Shown here: positions 21,767 to 30,608 of the stretch, piece by piece
Layout: the number at the start of each line of letters is the position of its first letter
Numbering within the stretch: the first letter of the stretch is position 1
Virus record (IMG/VR): IMGVR_UViG_3300036859_000526
Span: 1 to 48,606 of that record
From: a virus
Reading direction: 5' to 3' (one strand)
DNA: 48,606 bases
Program-made: the position numbers and the translations under genes
The notes under the pieces: generated by a model
What the model saw: the letters and a program-made list of their open reading frames with translations, nothing else
Told to the model about the DNA's origin: nothing
Database searches by the model: none

Positions 21767-22132
21767 TCACTCCAGGTACAGAAAACACGCCGCGCTCGTC
21801 GAGCCCGCTTCCGTCTTGAGATAGATCCGCTGCCCATCCGCCGCCCGCGTGACCGTTAACGGGATACTCCGGGCCCCCACGACGTCCAACGGCACAATGG
21901 GAATACAGAGATAGGGGGTCCGGCCCATGCCGTGCACGATCGAAAACTCGCCCGTCGAACTCGCCGTCGTGCTGCTGACGTAATACCCCTGAAACGATTC
22001 GCTCTTGGTCTGATGATCCACTGGGCCCCATTTCCCGTTCGGGAGCACATAGCGAAACACCTCGGTCAAGGCGCGTTTCGTGTTCGCCTCGAGCCCGCCC
22101 AAGAGCGCTTCCACGTACCCAGGAATCGCCAT
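21767..22132 (-). CDS. Tail-fibre-like small structural protein
   Basis: 121 residues. The N-terminus (AIPGYVEALLGGLEANTKRAL) looks like a helix for attachment; the rest is beta-rich with a motif TGEFSIVHGMGRTPYLCIPIV, typical of head-binding or tip domains of fibres. It follows the fibre candidate directly (TAA then ATG), so the two may form one fibre complex. Confidence 0.55.
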   Translation of the reverse strand: MAIPGYVEALLGGLEANTKRALTEVFRYVLPNGKWGPVDHQTKSESFQGYYVSSTTASSTGEFSIVHGMGRTPYLCIPIVPLDVVGARSIPLTVTRAADGQRIYLKTEAGSTSAACFLYLE

Positions 22133-22795
22133 TTAGAGTTTCACCAGGGAGAACCACGTGCCCCCCACGCCACTCGACAGACTCATCGTGGAATGCCCCA
22201 GGTTATTGAGGGCCGCCACCGCATACCCGCCCACCACATCGAAGCGCTTGTACGCCTCACACAACACGACGTTGCCGCGGCTGCTAGCCGCCACCGTCTG
22301 GTTCCCGATCGACGTGCCACTCGAATCCGTGATCCCCGCGATCCGCACGCCAGCCTCGGTCGAGGAGAGACTGACCTGGAACACATAGCGATAGAGCCCC
22401 GTCGATTGCGGAATCAGGCGCTCCGGATTCGTCCCCGTGGAGTGCATGGACGAATTCGTGAGGATGCTCTGTGCGAGCCAGGCCACCGTGCTCAGCGCCG
22501 AGGAGCCAATCGTCACCGTCGAATCCAAGTACACCAGCGCCGCATCGGGCGGGGGCGTGACGGGCCGGACACTGAAGGTGGACCCCGCCGCCTGCAGGGT
22601 CGTGATCGTGGACGCCCCCGAGACTTGCAGGCTCGTGACCGTCGCCCGTGAGGAATTCAGGTTCGCCGTGCCGTTCAAATAGCCGGCTTCGATCGCGTTG
22701 ACTTCATCCTGCAGATCATTGACGTGCGCCGCTTGGATGACGTCGCCGGTATTCTTGGACGTGAAACTCTTGACGCTTGTGGGGAAACTGGCCAT
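22133..22795 (-). CDS. Tail fibre / receptor-binding protein candidate
   Basis: 220 residues. FPTSVKSFTSKNTGDVIQAA followed by HVNDLQDEVNAIEAGYLNG is the N-terminal adapter often found in phage fibres. A short coiled-coil-like stretch follows, then beta-strand repeats with a C1q/TNF-like tip (GLYRYVFQVSLSSTEAGVRI, GNVVLCEAYKRFDVVGGYAV). Such tips trimerise and may bind receptors. Its place after the tail hub gene supports this. Short for a full-length fibre, which suggests a stubby appendage. Confidence 0.7.
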   Translation of the reverse strand: MASFPTSVKSFTSKNTGDVIQAAHVNDLQDEVNAIEAGYLNGTANLNSSRATVTSLQVSGASTITTLQAAGSTFSVRPVTPPPDAALVYLDSTVTIGSSALSTVAWLAQSILTNSSMHSTGTNPERLIPQSTGLYRYVFQVSLSSTEAGVRIAGITDSSGTSIGNQTVAASSRGNVVLCEAYKRFDVVGGYAVAALNNLGHSTMSLSSGVGGTWFSLVKL

Positions 22796-22798
22796 CGG

Positions 22799-24697
22799 TT
22801 ACTCGCTGAACGCTCGGGGCGCCGGCTCCGGCACGATCCCGATCGCGTAGGTGAACATCCGGAACGACTCCTGCCCCGAGTACGACGTTTTGATCCACAC
22901 CGTCCGGCCTTCGGCGCCCAGCGGCAGCATCGTGTGAAACTTCCGCCGTCCGGCCCCGGCATAGAGGCCCCCGCCATAGGTCGTGCTGCCGTAGGACGCG
23001 AGGCCCGCGCCGATGCCGATCGAGATCTGGCCCTGGCTCACGTTATCCACGACCGCTTCGACGGTGAAGGCGCCCGCGTGCGGCTCGTATTCGCCGTGCA
23101 CGTCAATGAACCGCGCCCGGTTCAACCCGGTGGCCAAGTGCGAGCCTTCGTATTCGGCGACCATATTGGAACTGTTGGCCGTCGTCCCGACACTCTCTTC
23201 GAATAGTTGCCCATTGGTCGACGCCCACGACAGCAACCGGCCGCGGTTGCCTTGCGTCGGTTCGTTGCCATCCCACAGGATGTAGCCCCCAATCGCCCGA
23301 TCGGTGTCGGCCCACGCGGGGGTTTGCGCTTCGCGGGTGCGATTCAGATCCAGGACCCATTCCCCCGGTTCCGCCCGCGGATAGAGCCGGGAGACACTCA
23401 CGCGCAGTTCCTTATACGGGAAGTGATACGCGCAATCGATCAAGGCCAACGCCGAGGCGGCCGTGTTTTTTACCAAGTCGCGCCAGCCCGGCTCAATGTC
23501 ATGCGAGAGGTATTTATCCGTCGCGCCATCGAACAGAAACACCCCATCGGCCGCGGCGTGCACGATCCCGTTTTCGATCACCGTGGCCGCGCGCGGGCCC
23601 AAGGCCCCGGTTTGCGCCCCCGCACTCGGCTTGACTTCGAAGTCGAGCGACGTCTGCCCGAAGATGAGAAACGGTTTGTTCTGCCCGAAAACGACGAGCG
23701 TGTCCCCCTGCCCGATGACGGTCGTGATCTCGTCACCGCGTTCAAAGGGCAGATCGATATAAAAGAGCGTCGGCCAGGACTGCGGCTGGAAGATCTCCGT
23801 GAAGTGCAGCCGGTTCCCGATCGTCCCGTCCGGCGCCCACCAGCGGTTCTTCCAGATGACCGCGAATTTGTACGCGTCCGGGGGATTGTGATTGGTCGGC
23901 GCTTCATCATTCGCCGACCACGCCGACGACGTGATGGTGAAGGTTGAGCTCACCCCGGCCGACATCGCCCCGCTCGTGGCTTTCCGGAGCACCGTTTCCC
24001 CGGCCGTTTTGTTCCTGGCGTAGACGACAATGGCGTCCACTTGGGCGTCGGAGGAGTTCGGGATCTGCAATTGGATCGCGCCCGTCGCGCCCAGTGACCG
24101 GGTCGACAGTTGCGTGGACACGTTCGATTCGTGCCCGGTCCCGCGGTCCTTGTAGCTGTGCCCGAATTCAAAATCAGAGGCCGAGAGCGATCCACTCGCC
24201 ACACTCGACGCCGACGAGATGCCCGTGGAGCCATCAATGCCCATCCGCGTCCAGGTCGTGCTGCCCGTGCTTTTCCACGGCCGGTTCGCCCCGTCAAACA
24301 CGGCTACCAGCGTGCGGTCATACGGGAAGAACACCTGATTCGTTTCGCTGACGGTCGAGTAGTCAATCACCGAGGACTGCACGCCGTTATCCGGCGGCCG
24401 GTAGACATTCCCGCCCCAGGCGAGCAGCATGAACTGCGTCGAGGCGAGATAGATCCGCCGCGCCCCTTGCGCCCGTGAACTGCCGAGCGTCGTAGTCGAA
24501 AACGCCGTATGGCCCGGCCGGACGACGATTTCTCCGGGCGAGGCCAGTGAGTAGTTTTTGAGCACACGGGCGCGATCCCCGGCCACCAGGGTCGGACTCC
24601 GCCGCAAGTCCAAGCCGCCGGACAGATCCTGGACGTCGAGGACCTGATAGGTCGGGCTCGCGGTCGGCGGCCGGGTTTTGATCGCGCTCTTCGCCAT
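22799..24697 (-). CDS. Tail hub / stabilisation-type virion protein
   Basis: 632 residues. The opening LSGGLDLRRSPTLVAGDRARVLKNY and EIVVRPGHTAF is the signature start of tail-tube-nozzle/stabilisation proteins of podoviruses (P22 gp10 type and T7 nozzle type), which form beta-propeller rings closing the tail. Repeated FGQNKPFLIFG-like, FDGATDKYLS and GGYILWDGNE segments look like propeller blades. The C-terminal part has a Gly/Tyr-rich region (SYGSTTYGGGLYAGAGRRKF). Length fits the family. It precedes the fibre genes and follows two small virion genes. Confidence 0.75.
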   Translation of the reverse strand: MAKSAIKTRPPTASPTYQVLDVQDLSGGLDLRRSPTLVAGDRARVLKNYSLASPGEIVVRPGHTAFSTTTLGSSRAQGARRIYLASTQFMLLAWGGNVYRPPDNGVQSSVIDYSTVSETNQVFFPYDRTLVAVFDGANRPWKSTGSTTWTRMGIDGSTGISSASSVASGSLSASDFEFGHSYKDRGTGHESNVSTQLSTRSLGATGAIQLQIPNSSDAQVDAIVVYARNKTAGETVLRKATSGAMSAGVSSTFTITSSAWSANDEAPTNHNPPDAYKFAVIWKNRWWAPDGTIGNRLHFTEIFQPQSWPTLFYIDLPFERGDEITTVIGQGDTLVVFGQNKPFLIFGQTSLDFEVKPSAGAQTGALGPRAATVIENGIVHAAADGVFLFDGATDKYLSHDIEPGWRDLVKNTAASALALIDCAYHFPYKELRVSVSRLYPRAEPGEWVLDLNRTREAQTPAWADTDRAIGGYILWDGNEPTQGNRGRLLSWASTNGQLFEESVGTTANSSNMVAEYEGSHLATGLNRARFIDVHGEYEPHAGAFTVEAVVDNVSQGQISIGIGAGLASYGSTTYGGGLYAGAGRRKFHTMLPLGAEGRTVWIKTSYSGQESFRMFTYAIGIVPEPAPRAFSE

Positions 24698-25261
24698 CTA
24701 GTACGGACTCCACTGCCCCGGGAAGCCGCGGCGCGGCATGCCAGGCTCAGGCGGATGAATCGTCTGATCAGGGGGGCCGCCTGGACCGAGATCGATCGGC
24801 GGCGGGGTCCCGAGTTGAATCTCCGGCGGCGCGGTGCCTGAGCCCGGTTCCGGCGTGAACTGCCCTGGCCCGTTCGGATCGGTCGGTGTGAAGCGCGGAC
24901 CAGGCGCGGGCCCCATCGGTGGCGGTCCGCCCATGCCGCCCTGGCGCATCCGCGCCAGGCGCATCAGGGCTTCGAGCAGCGGGTTACTGGCGCCGCTCAT
25001 CGGATCGAACCCGCCCGGCTGCATCCCGGGAATGCCGGGCATCGGGCCGACACTCCCCGACGGCATCCCACCACTCCCTGGTCCACCCAGAAGACTCGGC
25101 GGCGCGAGGCCCCCCGGCCCGGAGAACTTCGGCAGGCGCAGCGACAAGAATTTGACCGCTTGCTGTTGCGGCGTGATCCCGCCGGTCTGTCCGATCCCGC
25201 CTTGCTCCGGTCCCTGTTGCTGATCGCCCCCAGGCACGAAGTTGACGCCAAACCCAGCCAT
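24698..25261 (-). CDS. Pro/Gly-rich virion-associated protein
   Basis: 187 residues. Nearly the whole protein is Pro/Gly/Met-rich and apparently disordered (GGMPSGSVGPMPGIPGMQPG, GGMGGPPPMGPAPGPRFTPT), with one short helix (NPLLEALMRLARMRQ). Similar Pro/Gly stretches end the portal protein. It may be a flexible virion linker or capsid-internal protein. Unrecognised; position within the tail operon is the only clue. Confidence 0.55.
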   Translation of the reverse strand: MAGFGVNFVPGGDQQQGPEQGGIGQTGGITPQQQAVKFLSLRLPKFSGPGGLAPPSLLGGPGSGGMPSGSVGPMPGIPGMQPGGFDPMSGASNPLLEALMRLARMRQGGMGGPPPMGPAPGPRFTPTDPNGPGQFTPEPGSGTAPPEIQLGTPPPIDLGPGGPPDQTIHPPEPGMPRRGFPGQWSPY

Positions 25262-25262
25262 G

Positions 25263-25493
25263 TCAGTGCTCCTCTTTCAGCTTCAAACTGCCCGCCTGCG
25301 TGAGATCCACAATCGCCGGCTCAACGGCTTTGCTCTCGCAATACGGCCCGCTACAGGCGCCGGTAAACCGGGGCGGGCGCGCGAGCGTGCGCGCGATCCG
25401 CGTCTCCCCGCACGTGGGACATGTCGGCGCCGTCGTCACCTGTTCACCGACGGTCGTCCCGTGCCCGCATGTAAACCTGACGGTGATACTCAT
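25263..25493 (-). CDS. Zinc-ribbon protein (CGHGT type), copy 2
   Basis: 76 residues. It begins ITVRFTCGHGTTVGE, has TCPTCGETRIAR as a knuckle and GPYCESK later, giving a two-knuckle zinc site. The first residues match the next gene upstream (IRVRFACGHGTPW), so the two are tandem relatives. ATGA overlap. Role in the tail operon unknown. Confidence 0.6.
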   Translation of the reverse strand: MSITVRFTCGHGTTVGEQVTTAPTCPTCGETRIARTLARPPRFTGACSGPYCESKAVEPAIVDLTQAGSLKLKEEH

Positions 25494-25717
25494 TGGCGGA
25501 GACAGTTCTGTAAGCCTTCCATCGTGTACCGCGCGTAGTCTTTCGCTAACGAGAAGGTTCGATACCCTGCCAAAGACCGCGCCACGAGCCGCTCACGTCG
25601 ATCGCGCAGTTGCCAGTGCCACTGTCCGCGACGCTGAAAGACACGAAAGTGCATCGTCCACGTCCTTTCTCGGACCCACGGCGTGCCATGGCCGCACGCA
25701 AACCGGACCCGGATCAT
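25490..25717 (-). CDS. Small protein with CGHGT motif, copy 1
   Basis: 75 residues. MIRVRFACGHGTPWVRER shares its start with the following gene, but the rest diverges into a basic Trp-rich segment (FQRRGQWHWQLRDRRERLVA) resembling a short DNA- or sugar-binding motif. It lost the CxxC knuckle. ATGA overlaps on both sides. Confidence 0.55.
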   Translation of the reverse strand: MIRVRFACGHGTPWVRERTWTMHFRVFQRRGQWHWQLRDRRERLVARSLAGYRTFSLAKDYARYTMEGLQNCLRQ

Positions 25718-26379
25718 TGGGGGCCTCCCACGTAGCCGGCCCGCACGGCCCGGCGCAGACTTCTGGAGCGGTTCGGGGCCGATCCGTGGACCGTCCAGAG
25801 GTCAAACCACACAACGTCTCCTGCCGCCGCCTGGGGCTCCACCAGCGTCGGCGGGACGTCCGCCTCGGCCAGCGCTTTCTTGCCAAAGGCGCAGGTGTGG
25901 GGGAGTAACCCGCGCGTGTGCGACCCAGGCGCCAGCCGCAGTGACCCGTTGTCTGGGGTCACATCATCCAGATAGACGTTCGCAATCACGAGACGCCCGT
26001 TCTCCGGCGCGTAGTAGATGCCGTCCTGGTGGAGCGGGAACGTCTGCCCGATCTTCGCCGGCTTGATAATCCCAACCGCCTCATCCAGAAACGCGGGCGT
26101 CCCGAGCAGTTCGCCGGCCGTGCTCCGCAAGACGCCGTGACAGACGTCGTGCCATGCCGGCGAGCGGTTCACGAGATCACGAATCGGCAGATACCCCAAG
26201 CCCGCTTCGGCCGTCAGCCACGGGCCGGTCCAGGGCAGCCGACCACCCACCACGAGCAGGCGGTCGAGCTCGTCGCGGAGTCCTCGGACGGCGTCGGGCG
26301 CGAGCACGGCGCGCTGATGCCAGTAGCCGTCGGCGTGAAACGCCGCGACGTCGGCGAGCAGGCTGATCACTGCCGCCAT
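25714..26379 (-). CDS. Phytanoyl-CoA-hydroxylase (PhyH) family Fe(II)/2-oxoglutarate dioxygenase
   Basis: 221 residues from an ATG at 26379 that overlaps the adaptor gene by 13 bases. The iron triad is visible: FPLHQDGIYY (His117, Asp119) and VHGSAPNRS (His198), with the 2-oxoglutarate-binding Arg near residue 206-209. NGSLRLAPGSHTRGLLPH is also conserved in the family. PhyH enzymes hydroxylate small molecules, lipids, sugars or amino-acid side chains. Its location inside the structural operon suggests that it modifies a virion component or a glycan, though the substrate is unknown. Normal size, apparently intact. Confidence 0.85.
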   Translation of the reverse strand: MAAVISLLADVAAFHADGYWHQRAVLAPDAVRGLRDELDRLLVVGGRLPWTGPWLTAEAGLGYLPIRDLVNRSPAWHDVCHGVLRSTAGELLGTPAFLDEAVGIIKPAKIGQTFPLHQDGIYYAPENGRLVIANVYLDDVTPDNGSLRLAPGSHTRGLLPHTCAFGKKALAEADVPPTLVEPQAAAGDVVWFDLWTVHGSAPNRSRSLRRAVRAGYVGGPQ

Positions 26380-27173
26380 GGATACGGCACCGGCTGTTCG
26401 ATGTCCGCGCCTCGTCGACCGCGCACTTCGGAGAAATAGTTCCGGCCGAGTTTCACTTGCTGCCCGCCTTTCGGTTGCTGCGCTTTCAGGTACCGTTCGA
26501 CGTAGCCCAGAAACTGCTGCATCTGGGACTGGCTCGCCTGCTCGTTCAAGCGGAGTTTTTCCAGTTCGTGGGCCGCGTAATGCACCGCCGCCGGGTGATA
26601 CGGCTCGAGATCCGTGCGCGTCGTGCTCCCGAACGTGAACGGCACATCCGTGTCTGAGGTCATCTCCGCCGGCTTGGCCAGGTACGGCAGGACGATCTGC
26701 CCCGTCTGGCTCGACGTGATGGACGGCGGTGGCACGAGCCCGAAGAAGCGCCGCCCACCGTCGACGCGCTCGTAGTACGCCTGCGGCGTCCCGCTCGTCG
26801 TGGCGCGCCAGCCTGGCTCGTACTGATTCAGCCACGGAATCTCGCGGCGCGGAAACTGATCCGGCCCCGCAATAAACGTCGTGCTGTTGCTGCTCGTGCC
26901 GCCACTCGTCACGTGGTGATATTCCGGGCCTTGCTTCGCGAGCCGCAGATAGTCCCCACTCGGCACGGAGACGGTCGAGAGCAGGTTGTATTCCGCCACC
27001 CCATTGGAACAGGTCACCGTGCTCTGCCGCACGGCACATTCCGTCAGATCGGTAAATGCGAGGACGCCGTTATTGATCGCGGTCTTGCGCCGCGCATCCG
27101 TAAAGAGGCGCGTCGAGTCATCGGTCCCGAGTTCCTGTGTGAGCGCCGACGAGTAGAGATGCGAGAACACCAT
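26367..27173 (-). CDS. Head-tail adaptor-like structural protein
   Basis: 268 residues. The first part (SHLYSSALTQELGTDDSTRL with FTDARRKTAINNGVLAFTDL) is a helical domain; the end (EPYHPAAVHYAAHELEKLRL, QQFLGYVERYLKAQQPKGG) has helices of the sort found in adaptor or connector proteins that bind the portal. The pattern 'P.....Y...V..A...L..L....' is common to head-to-tail connectors of podoviruses. TAATG overlap with the gene before it. Confidence 0.6.
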   Translation of the reverse strand: MVFSHLYSSALTQELGTDDSTRLFTDARRKTAINNGVLAFTDLTECAVRQSTVTCSNGVAEYNLLSTVSVPSGDYLRLAKQGPEYHHVTSGGTSSNSTTFIAGPDQFPRREIPWLNQYEPGWRATTSGTPQAYYERVDGGRRFFGLVPPPSITSSQTGQIVLPYLAKPAEMTSDTDVPFTFGSTTRTDLEPYHPAAVHYAAHELEKLRLNEQASQSQMQQFLGYVERYLKAQQPKGGQQVKLGRNYFSEVRGRRGADIEQPVPYPWRQ

Positions 27174-28474
27174 TAGCGTTGCAGCCCCAGCAGGGCGAAT
27201 CCGCCCGGGCTGTAGTAATCCCCGCCGCCCGCGGCAATCGTCACCGTGTCATAGAACACCGCCTGCACCCCGGAAAAGAGACAGCCGGAGGACGTCTGCC
27301 AGGGCGAGGTGGCCGTGGAGGCGGCGCTTTGAATCCAATATTCCCCAAAGCACCGCACGACGGTCCCCGTACTGATCCACATCGTGTAGTCGGCGCCTTT
27401 CGTGATCGGCGAGATCGTCGAGACGTTGACCCGGTTGAAACTGATCACGAGCGCACCAGTCGACGTCGAGGTGACTTCCGTGATGCTGTGGACCGTGCTG
27501 TTGGTGGAATTCCCACTCGACCCCGTGGGCCCTAAGGCGTTCAGCGTTGACAGCCCCGTCAGGTCGGCATAGGCAATCCCGCCGCTCGCCGAGCCGCTCA
27601 AGGTCACCGACACGCGCGTCGACGCCGTGCTGTAGCCCAGCGCGTACCACAGCTCCGCCCCGGCCGCGGGCTTGGGACTGCCCCGCGCGATCGCTTTCAG
27701 GTACAGGTTCGTGGTGTTGTCCGTCATCGTGCTCACCGTGACGACGGACGAGCCCACCCCGACCCCGACGATGATCGCGGAGCCCGCGACCATGCTGCTA
27801 CCACCCGGCACAAACGACCACGTCGACGCGGCCGTGGCCACCGTGGCCCCGCCGGAGGTGACGAAGCTGATCCCGCCCACCGAAGCTTTCACCTCGAACG
27901 CGACGACGGTGTATTGGCCCCCGCCGCCCGAGGTCCCGTAGGACACCGCCCCGCCACTGGTCTGATTCACCAGATCCGCGACGTGCGTCGTATACGTGGT
28001 CCCGTGGTCGGTAATCTCGCGCGTGTTCGACGGCGTCGGGACAATTGTCGCCGTGGCCGCCGCGACAAAATCGAACGAGCCCCAGACGATTCCGGCGTTG
28101 ACGGCCGAGGCGGTCAGCGATACGGTTTCCGCCCCGTTCACAATCGCGCTGTTCCCGATGCCGGCGGAGTTGCGCCACACCCAGACCCCGAAGCCCCACA
28201 CGTCCCCGCCGGTGACCGAGGACGAGACGACGCTCGACCCTGACCCACCGGCCACCACGGCGGCACACCGCGTCCCACAGCCGACCCCGTTTGTTTGCTG
28301 CGAGACAAACGTCAACCCCGTGGCCGTCGGGAGCGCGGGAATGTCCGTGCTGGCACACCCCAGAATGACCACGATCACGTCCCCGGCCTGCCACGAGATC
28401 GAGGGCGAGTCCTTCGGCGTCGTGGTGGTACTCCACGCCGCTTCCTGATAGTCGATGAGGGTCGGGGCGGCCAT
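27173..28474 (-). CDS. Large beta-rich tail protein, receptor-binding candidate
   Basis: 433 residues, Ser/Thr/Gly/Val-rich. It contains two similar halves: each has a strand pattern with ISWQAGDVIVVILG or SSMVAGSAIIVGVG and later GIVWGSFDFVAAATAT or GGIAYADLTGLST, suggesting a duplicated jelly-roll-type domain. No enzyme motif. The location with the repeat-containing fibre-like gene (28481-29440) makes a tail spike or decoration component likely. Confidence 0.55.
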   Translation of the reverse strand: MAAPTLIDYQEAAWSTTTTPKDSPSISWQAGDVIVVILGCASTDIPALPTATGLTFVSQQTNGVGCGTRCAAVVAGGSGSSVVSSSVTGGDVWGFGVWVWRNSAGIGNSAIVNGAETVSLTASAVNAGIVWGSFDFVAAATATIVPTPSNTREITDHGTTYTTHVADLVNQTSGGAVSYGTSGGGGQYTVVAFEVKASVGGISFVTSGGATVATAASTWSFVPGGSSMVAGSAIIVGVGVGSSVVTVSTMTDNTTNLYLKAIARGSPKPAAGAELWYALGYSTASTRVSVTLSGSASGGIAYADLTGLSTLNALGPTGSSGNSTNSTVHSITEVTSTSTGALVISFNRVNVSTISPITKGADYTMWISTGTVVRCFGEYWIQSAASTATSPWQTSSGCLFSGVQAVFYDTVTIAAGGGDYYSPGGFALLGLQR

Positions 28475-28480
28475 GACCGC

Positions 28481-29440
28481 TTACGCCTCGATGAAATACG
28501 AAAAGGACAAGTGATAACTCCCCGTCGTGCCCGTGATTTTGAAGACCAACGGCTCGCTCGCCGCCGTCGCAAAAAGCCAAGCGGGCGGACTCACCGCCAG
28601 GTTCGCGCCGCTGATGCCGCTCGAGATCGACTGCATCTGGATATGCCAGATCGGATTCGCCAGCGAGGACGCGAAGGTGAGCGTATTCACCGCCTGGGCC
28701 GTGCTCGTTATCGAATAGGCGTAGACCTTGACGCTCTGCGCCGCGACCGAGCTGACAATCGTGGAACTGGTGGAGCCGTTGCCCATCGTGCTGAAACAGG
28801 TCGATTGCAGCCCGTTGAGCACTTGCCGCACCGCAAAGCCCTGCGCGCCGGAGGTGGGCCGCGTGCCCACAATATTCGGCCCCACGCCGGAGGAATCCTG
28901 AATCTTGGCCTGCACCTGCCAGACCGTGGAGTTCTGCTGCACGCTGGCGAGCAAGTCCCCAATCGTCGAATTCTTGACTTGAAACGACTGCGACGTGGGC
29001 AACTGCACCGACCACACCGTGCTCGTCTGGGCCACAGAGGCGAGGAGATCGGCGGCGGTGGAGTTCTGGGCCCGCACACGGCCATCCACTTGCACGGCCC
29101 ACACGGTCGAGTTCTGCGCGACGGTGGCCTTGAGGTCCCCGATCGTGCTCTGGTAGACCGTCCCGAGGGCATCGGCGGCACTGGACCGCATGATCACGGG
29201 GCCCGCGAGGGACGAGATCTGCATCGTCGTCGACAGGCCGACCACTCGGGTCACCAGGCCCCAGGCCGTCGAGCCCGGCGCCGTCGCGACGACCGCGGCA
29301 ATTGCATTCGACGTATCCGGATCGCCCAGACACAAAATCTCCTGCTCTTGCAACGTGCTGTTGCGGTCGATCGTGATCGTGGCGACCTGAAAGGTCACCG
29401 TCGCGGATTCTTCGCCGTCGATCGAGCCGAAGGTGGCCAT
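28481..29440 (-). CDS. Fibre-like protein with internal repeats
   Basis: 319 residues. Three tandem repeats of about 30 residues occupy the middle: STIGDLKATVAQNSTVWAVQ, STAADLLASVAQTSTVWSVQ and STIGDLLASVQQNSTVWQVQ. This short beta-strand/coiled repeat suggests a shaft that trimerises. A beta-rich head follows (VKVYAYSITSTAQAVNTLTF), ending in GSYHLSFSYF. Likely a tail fibre or collar fibre protein. TAATG overlap with the preceding gene. Confidence 0.65.
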   Translation of the reverse strand: MATFGSIDGEESATVTFQVATITIDRNSTLQEQEILCLGDPDTSNAIAAVVATAPGSTAWGLVTRVVGLSTTMQISSLAGPVIMRSSAADALGTVYQSTIGDLKATVAQNSTVWAVQVDGRVRAQNSTAADLLASVAQTSTVWSVQLPTSQSFQVKNSTIGDLLASVQQNSTVWQVQAKIQDSSGVGPNIVGTRPTSGAQGFAVRQVLNGLQSTCFSTMGNGSTSSTIVSSVAAQSVKVYAYSITSTAQAVNTLTFASSLANPIWHIQMQSISSGISGANLAVSPPAWLFATAASEPLVFKITGTTGSYHLSFSYFIEA

Positions 29441-30048
29441 TAGGTCCGCAGCCCCGCCCGGCCCTGCGCCGCGAATCCCTGATAGCCGAGTTCGGCGAGC
29501 AGATGCGCGTCGGGATTCGTCAACGTCGAGTCCGCCTGCGTGAGCTCATGGACCACTTTCAGATGCCGGAAGACGTTCTGCGCCTGTCCTGGATTCGTTT
29601 TGATGAGCCGTGAGTACTGGATCCAGGCTTGCGGATCATGAAAGCCGAGCGTCGTCGCACAGGTACGTACGCGTGACCGCGCCATCCCCCAGTCGGGGCT
29701 CTGCATCACCCGGATCACCCGTTCGAGCACCGCGAGTTGTTCCAAATCCAGCGCGTCCAGCCGCGTGCTCCAGGGCGTAGGGGCGATCTGTTCGGCCCAG
29801 ACGCGCCACGTCCACACCCGGCGCGCAATCCACCAGCTCCACTGGATCCGCCGGCCGGTGCGCTGCAGCCAGTTCCGCGTAACGTGGTGCCAGTGCCGGA
29901 TCCGGTCGAGCGGGGGCCCGAAGATGACCAGCGTGAGCACGGAGGCTTGCCACAACGGATAGCCCCCAATCGGCGCGGCCGACACGACCGGCGGCGCATT
30001 CGCTTTCGCGCGCCAGAACTTGTGATGAAATTCCCCGGCGACCGGCAT
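29440..30048 (-). CDS. Hypothetical protein, Trp-rich
   Basis: 202 residues from a TGATG overlap at 30048. The middle is Trp- and Arg-rich (HWHHVTRNWLQRTGRRIQWS, WWIARRVWTWRVWAEQ) with helices (LDLEQLAVLERVIRVMQ). One hydrophobic stretch (ASVLTLVIFGPPL) could span a membrane. No family recognised. It lies between a methyltransferase and the fibre-like gene in the structural operon. Confidence 0.55.
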   Translation of the reverse strand: MPVAGEFHHKFWRAKANAPPVVSAAPIGGYPLWQASVLTLVIFGPPLDRIRHWHHVTRNWLQRTGRRIQWSWWIARRVWTWRVWAEQIAPTPWSTRLDALDLEQLAVLERVIRVMQSPDWGMARSRVRTCATTLGFHDPQAWIQYSRLIKTNPGQAQNVFRHLKVVHELTQADSTLTNPDAHLLAELGYQGFAAQGRAGLRT

Positions 30049-30608
30049 CAGGGGCCATCCTTCGTCGCCACCACACTCACACACGACACCTCGGTCGTGG
30101 AGAGCCAGCGCTGCCGGATCGTGAGCCCCGGGAGCAACCGCGCCTGCAGCGCCGCGTCGTCATAGACCCGGTGTGAGGTGCCTTCCACGCGGTAGCCCGC
30201 CGGCTCATACGGCACATCGAGATAGACCCACCCGCCCAGCTTCAGCCACCGCACGACGCGCGCCATGGCGTGCACATCGCCGTCCACGTCGAGCGGGTCC
30301 TGGTCGTAGTGCCCCAACCCGATATGCTCCATGGAGGACACCCCGACCATGACGTCGAAACTCGCGTCTGGAAACTCCTGCGTCAACACGTCACCCTGAA
30401 TCACCGTGCCCGGTCGGGTACACTTGCGCCAATCGATCCCCGTGATGACCAGATCCGGCCGCAGCGCGAGCATCGGCGTGATCCAATCCGCTTCCGCACA
30501 GCCCACCTCGAGCACGCGGGCCTGCGGCGGAAAGTCATACGTGCCCGTCGCATACGCGTCCGCCCAGAGGGACAAACAGATGTCTCCGCGGTGGGCAAAG
30601 GTCCTCAC
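30048..30608 (-). CDS. SAM-dependent methyltransferase, DUF268-like
   Basis: 186 residues, GTG start in a GTGA overlap. VLEVGCAEADWI is motif I of class I methyltransferases; VIQGDVL and DVMVGVSSMEHIGLGHYDQD resemble DUF268 proteins (SSMEHIGLGRYGD), a family associated with polysaccharide clusters; LKLGGWVYLDVPY is motif VI-like. It would transfer a methyl group to a sugar, lipid or protein. Inside the virion operon it may modify a structural glycan. The substrate is unknown. Confidence 0.75.
   Translation of the reverse strand: MRTFAHRGDICLSLWADAYATGTYDFPPQARVLEVGCAEADWITPMLALRPDLVITGIDWRKCTRPGTVIQGDVLTQEFPDASFDVMVGVSSMEHIGLGHYDQDPLDVDGDVHAMARVVRWLKLGGWVYLDVPYEPAGYRVEGTSHRVYDDAALQARLLPGLTIRQRWLSTTEVSCVSVVATKDGP

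Noticed and set aside
28295-29443. 382-codon open frame on the plus strand
   Set aside because: Antisense shadow of the repeat-containing fibre gene.
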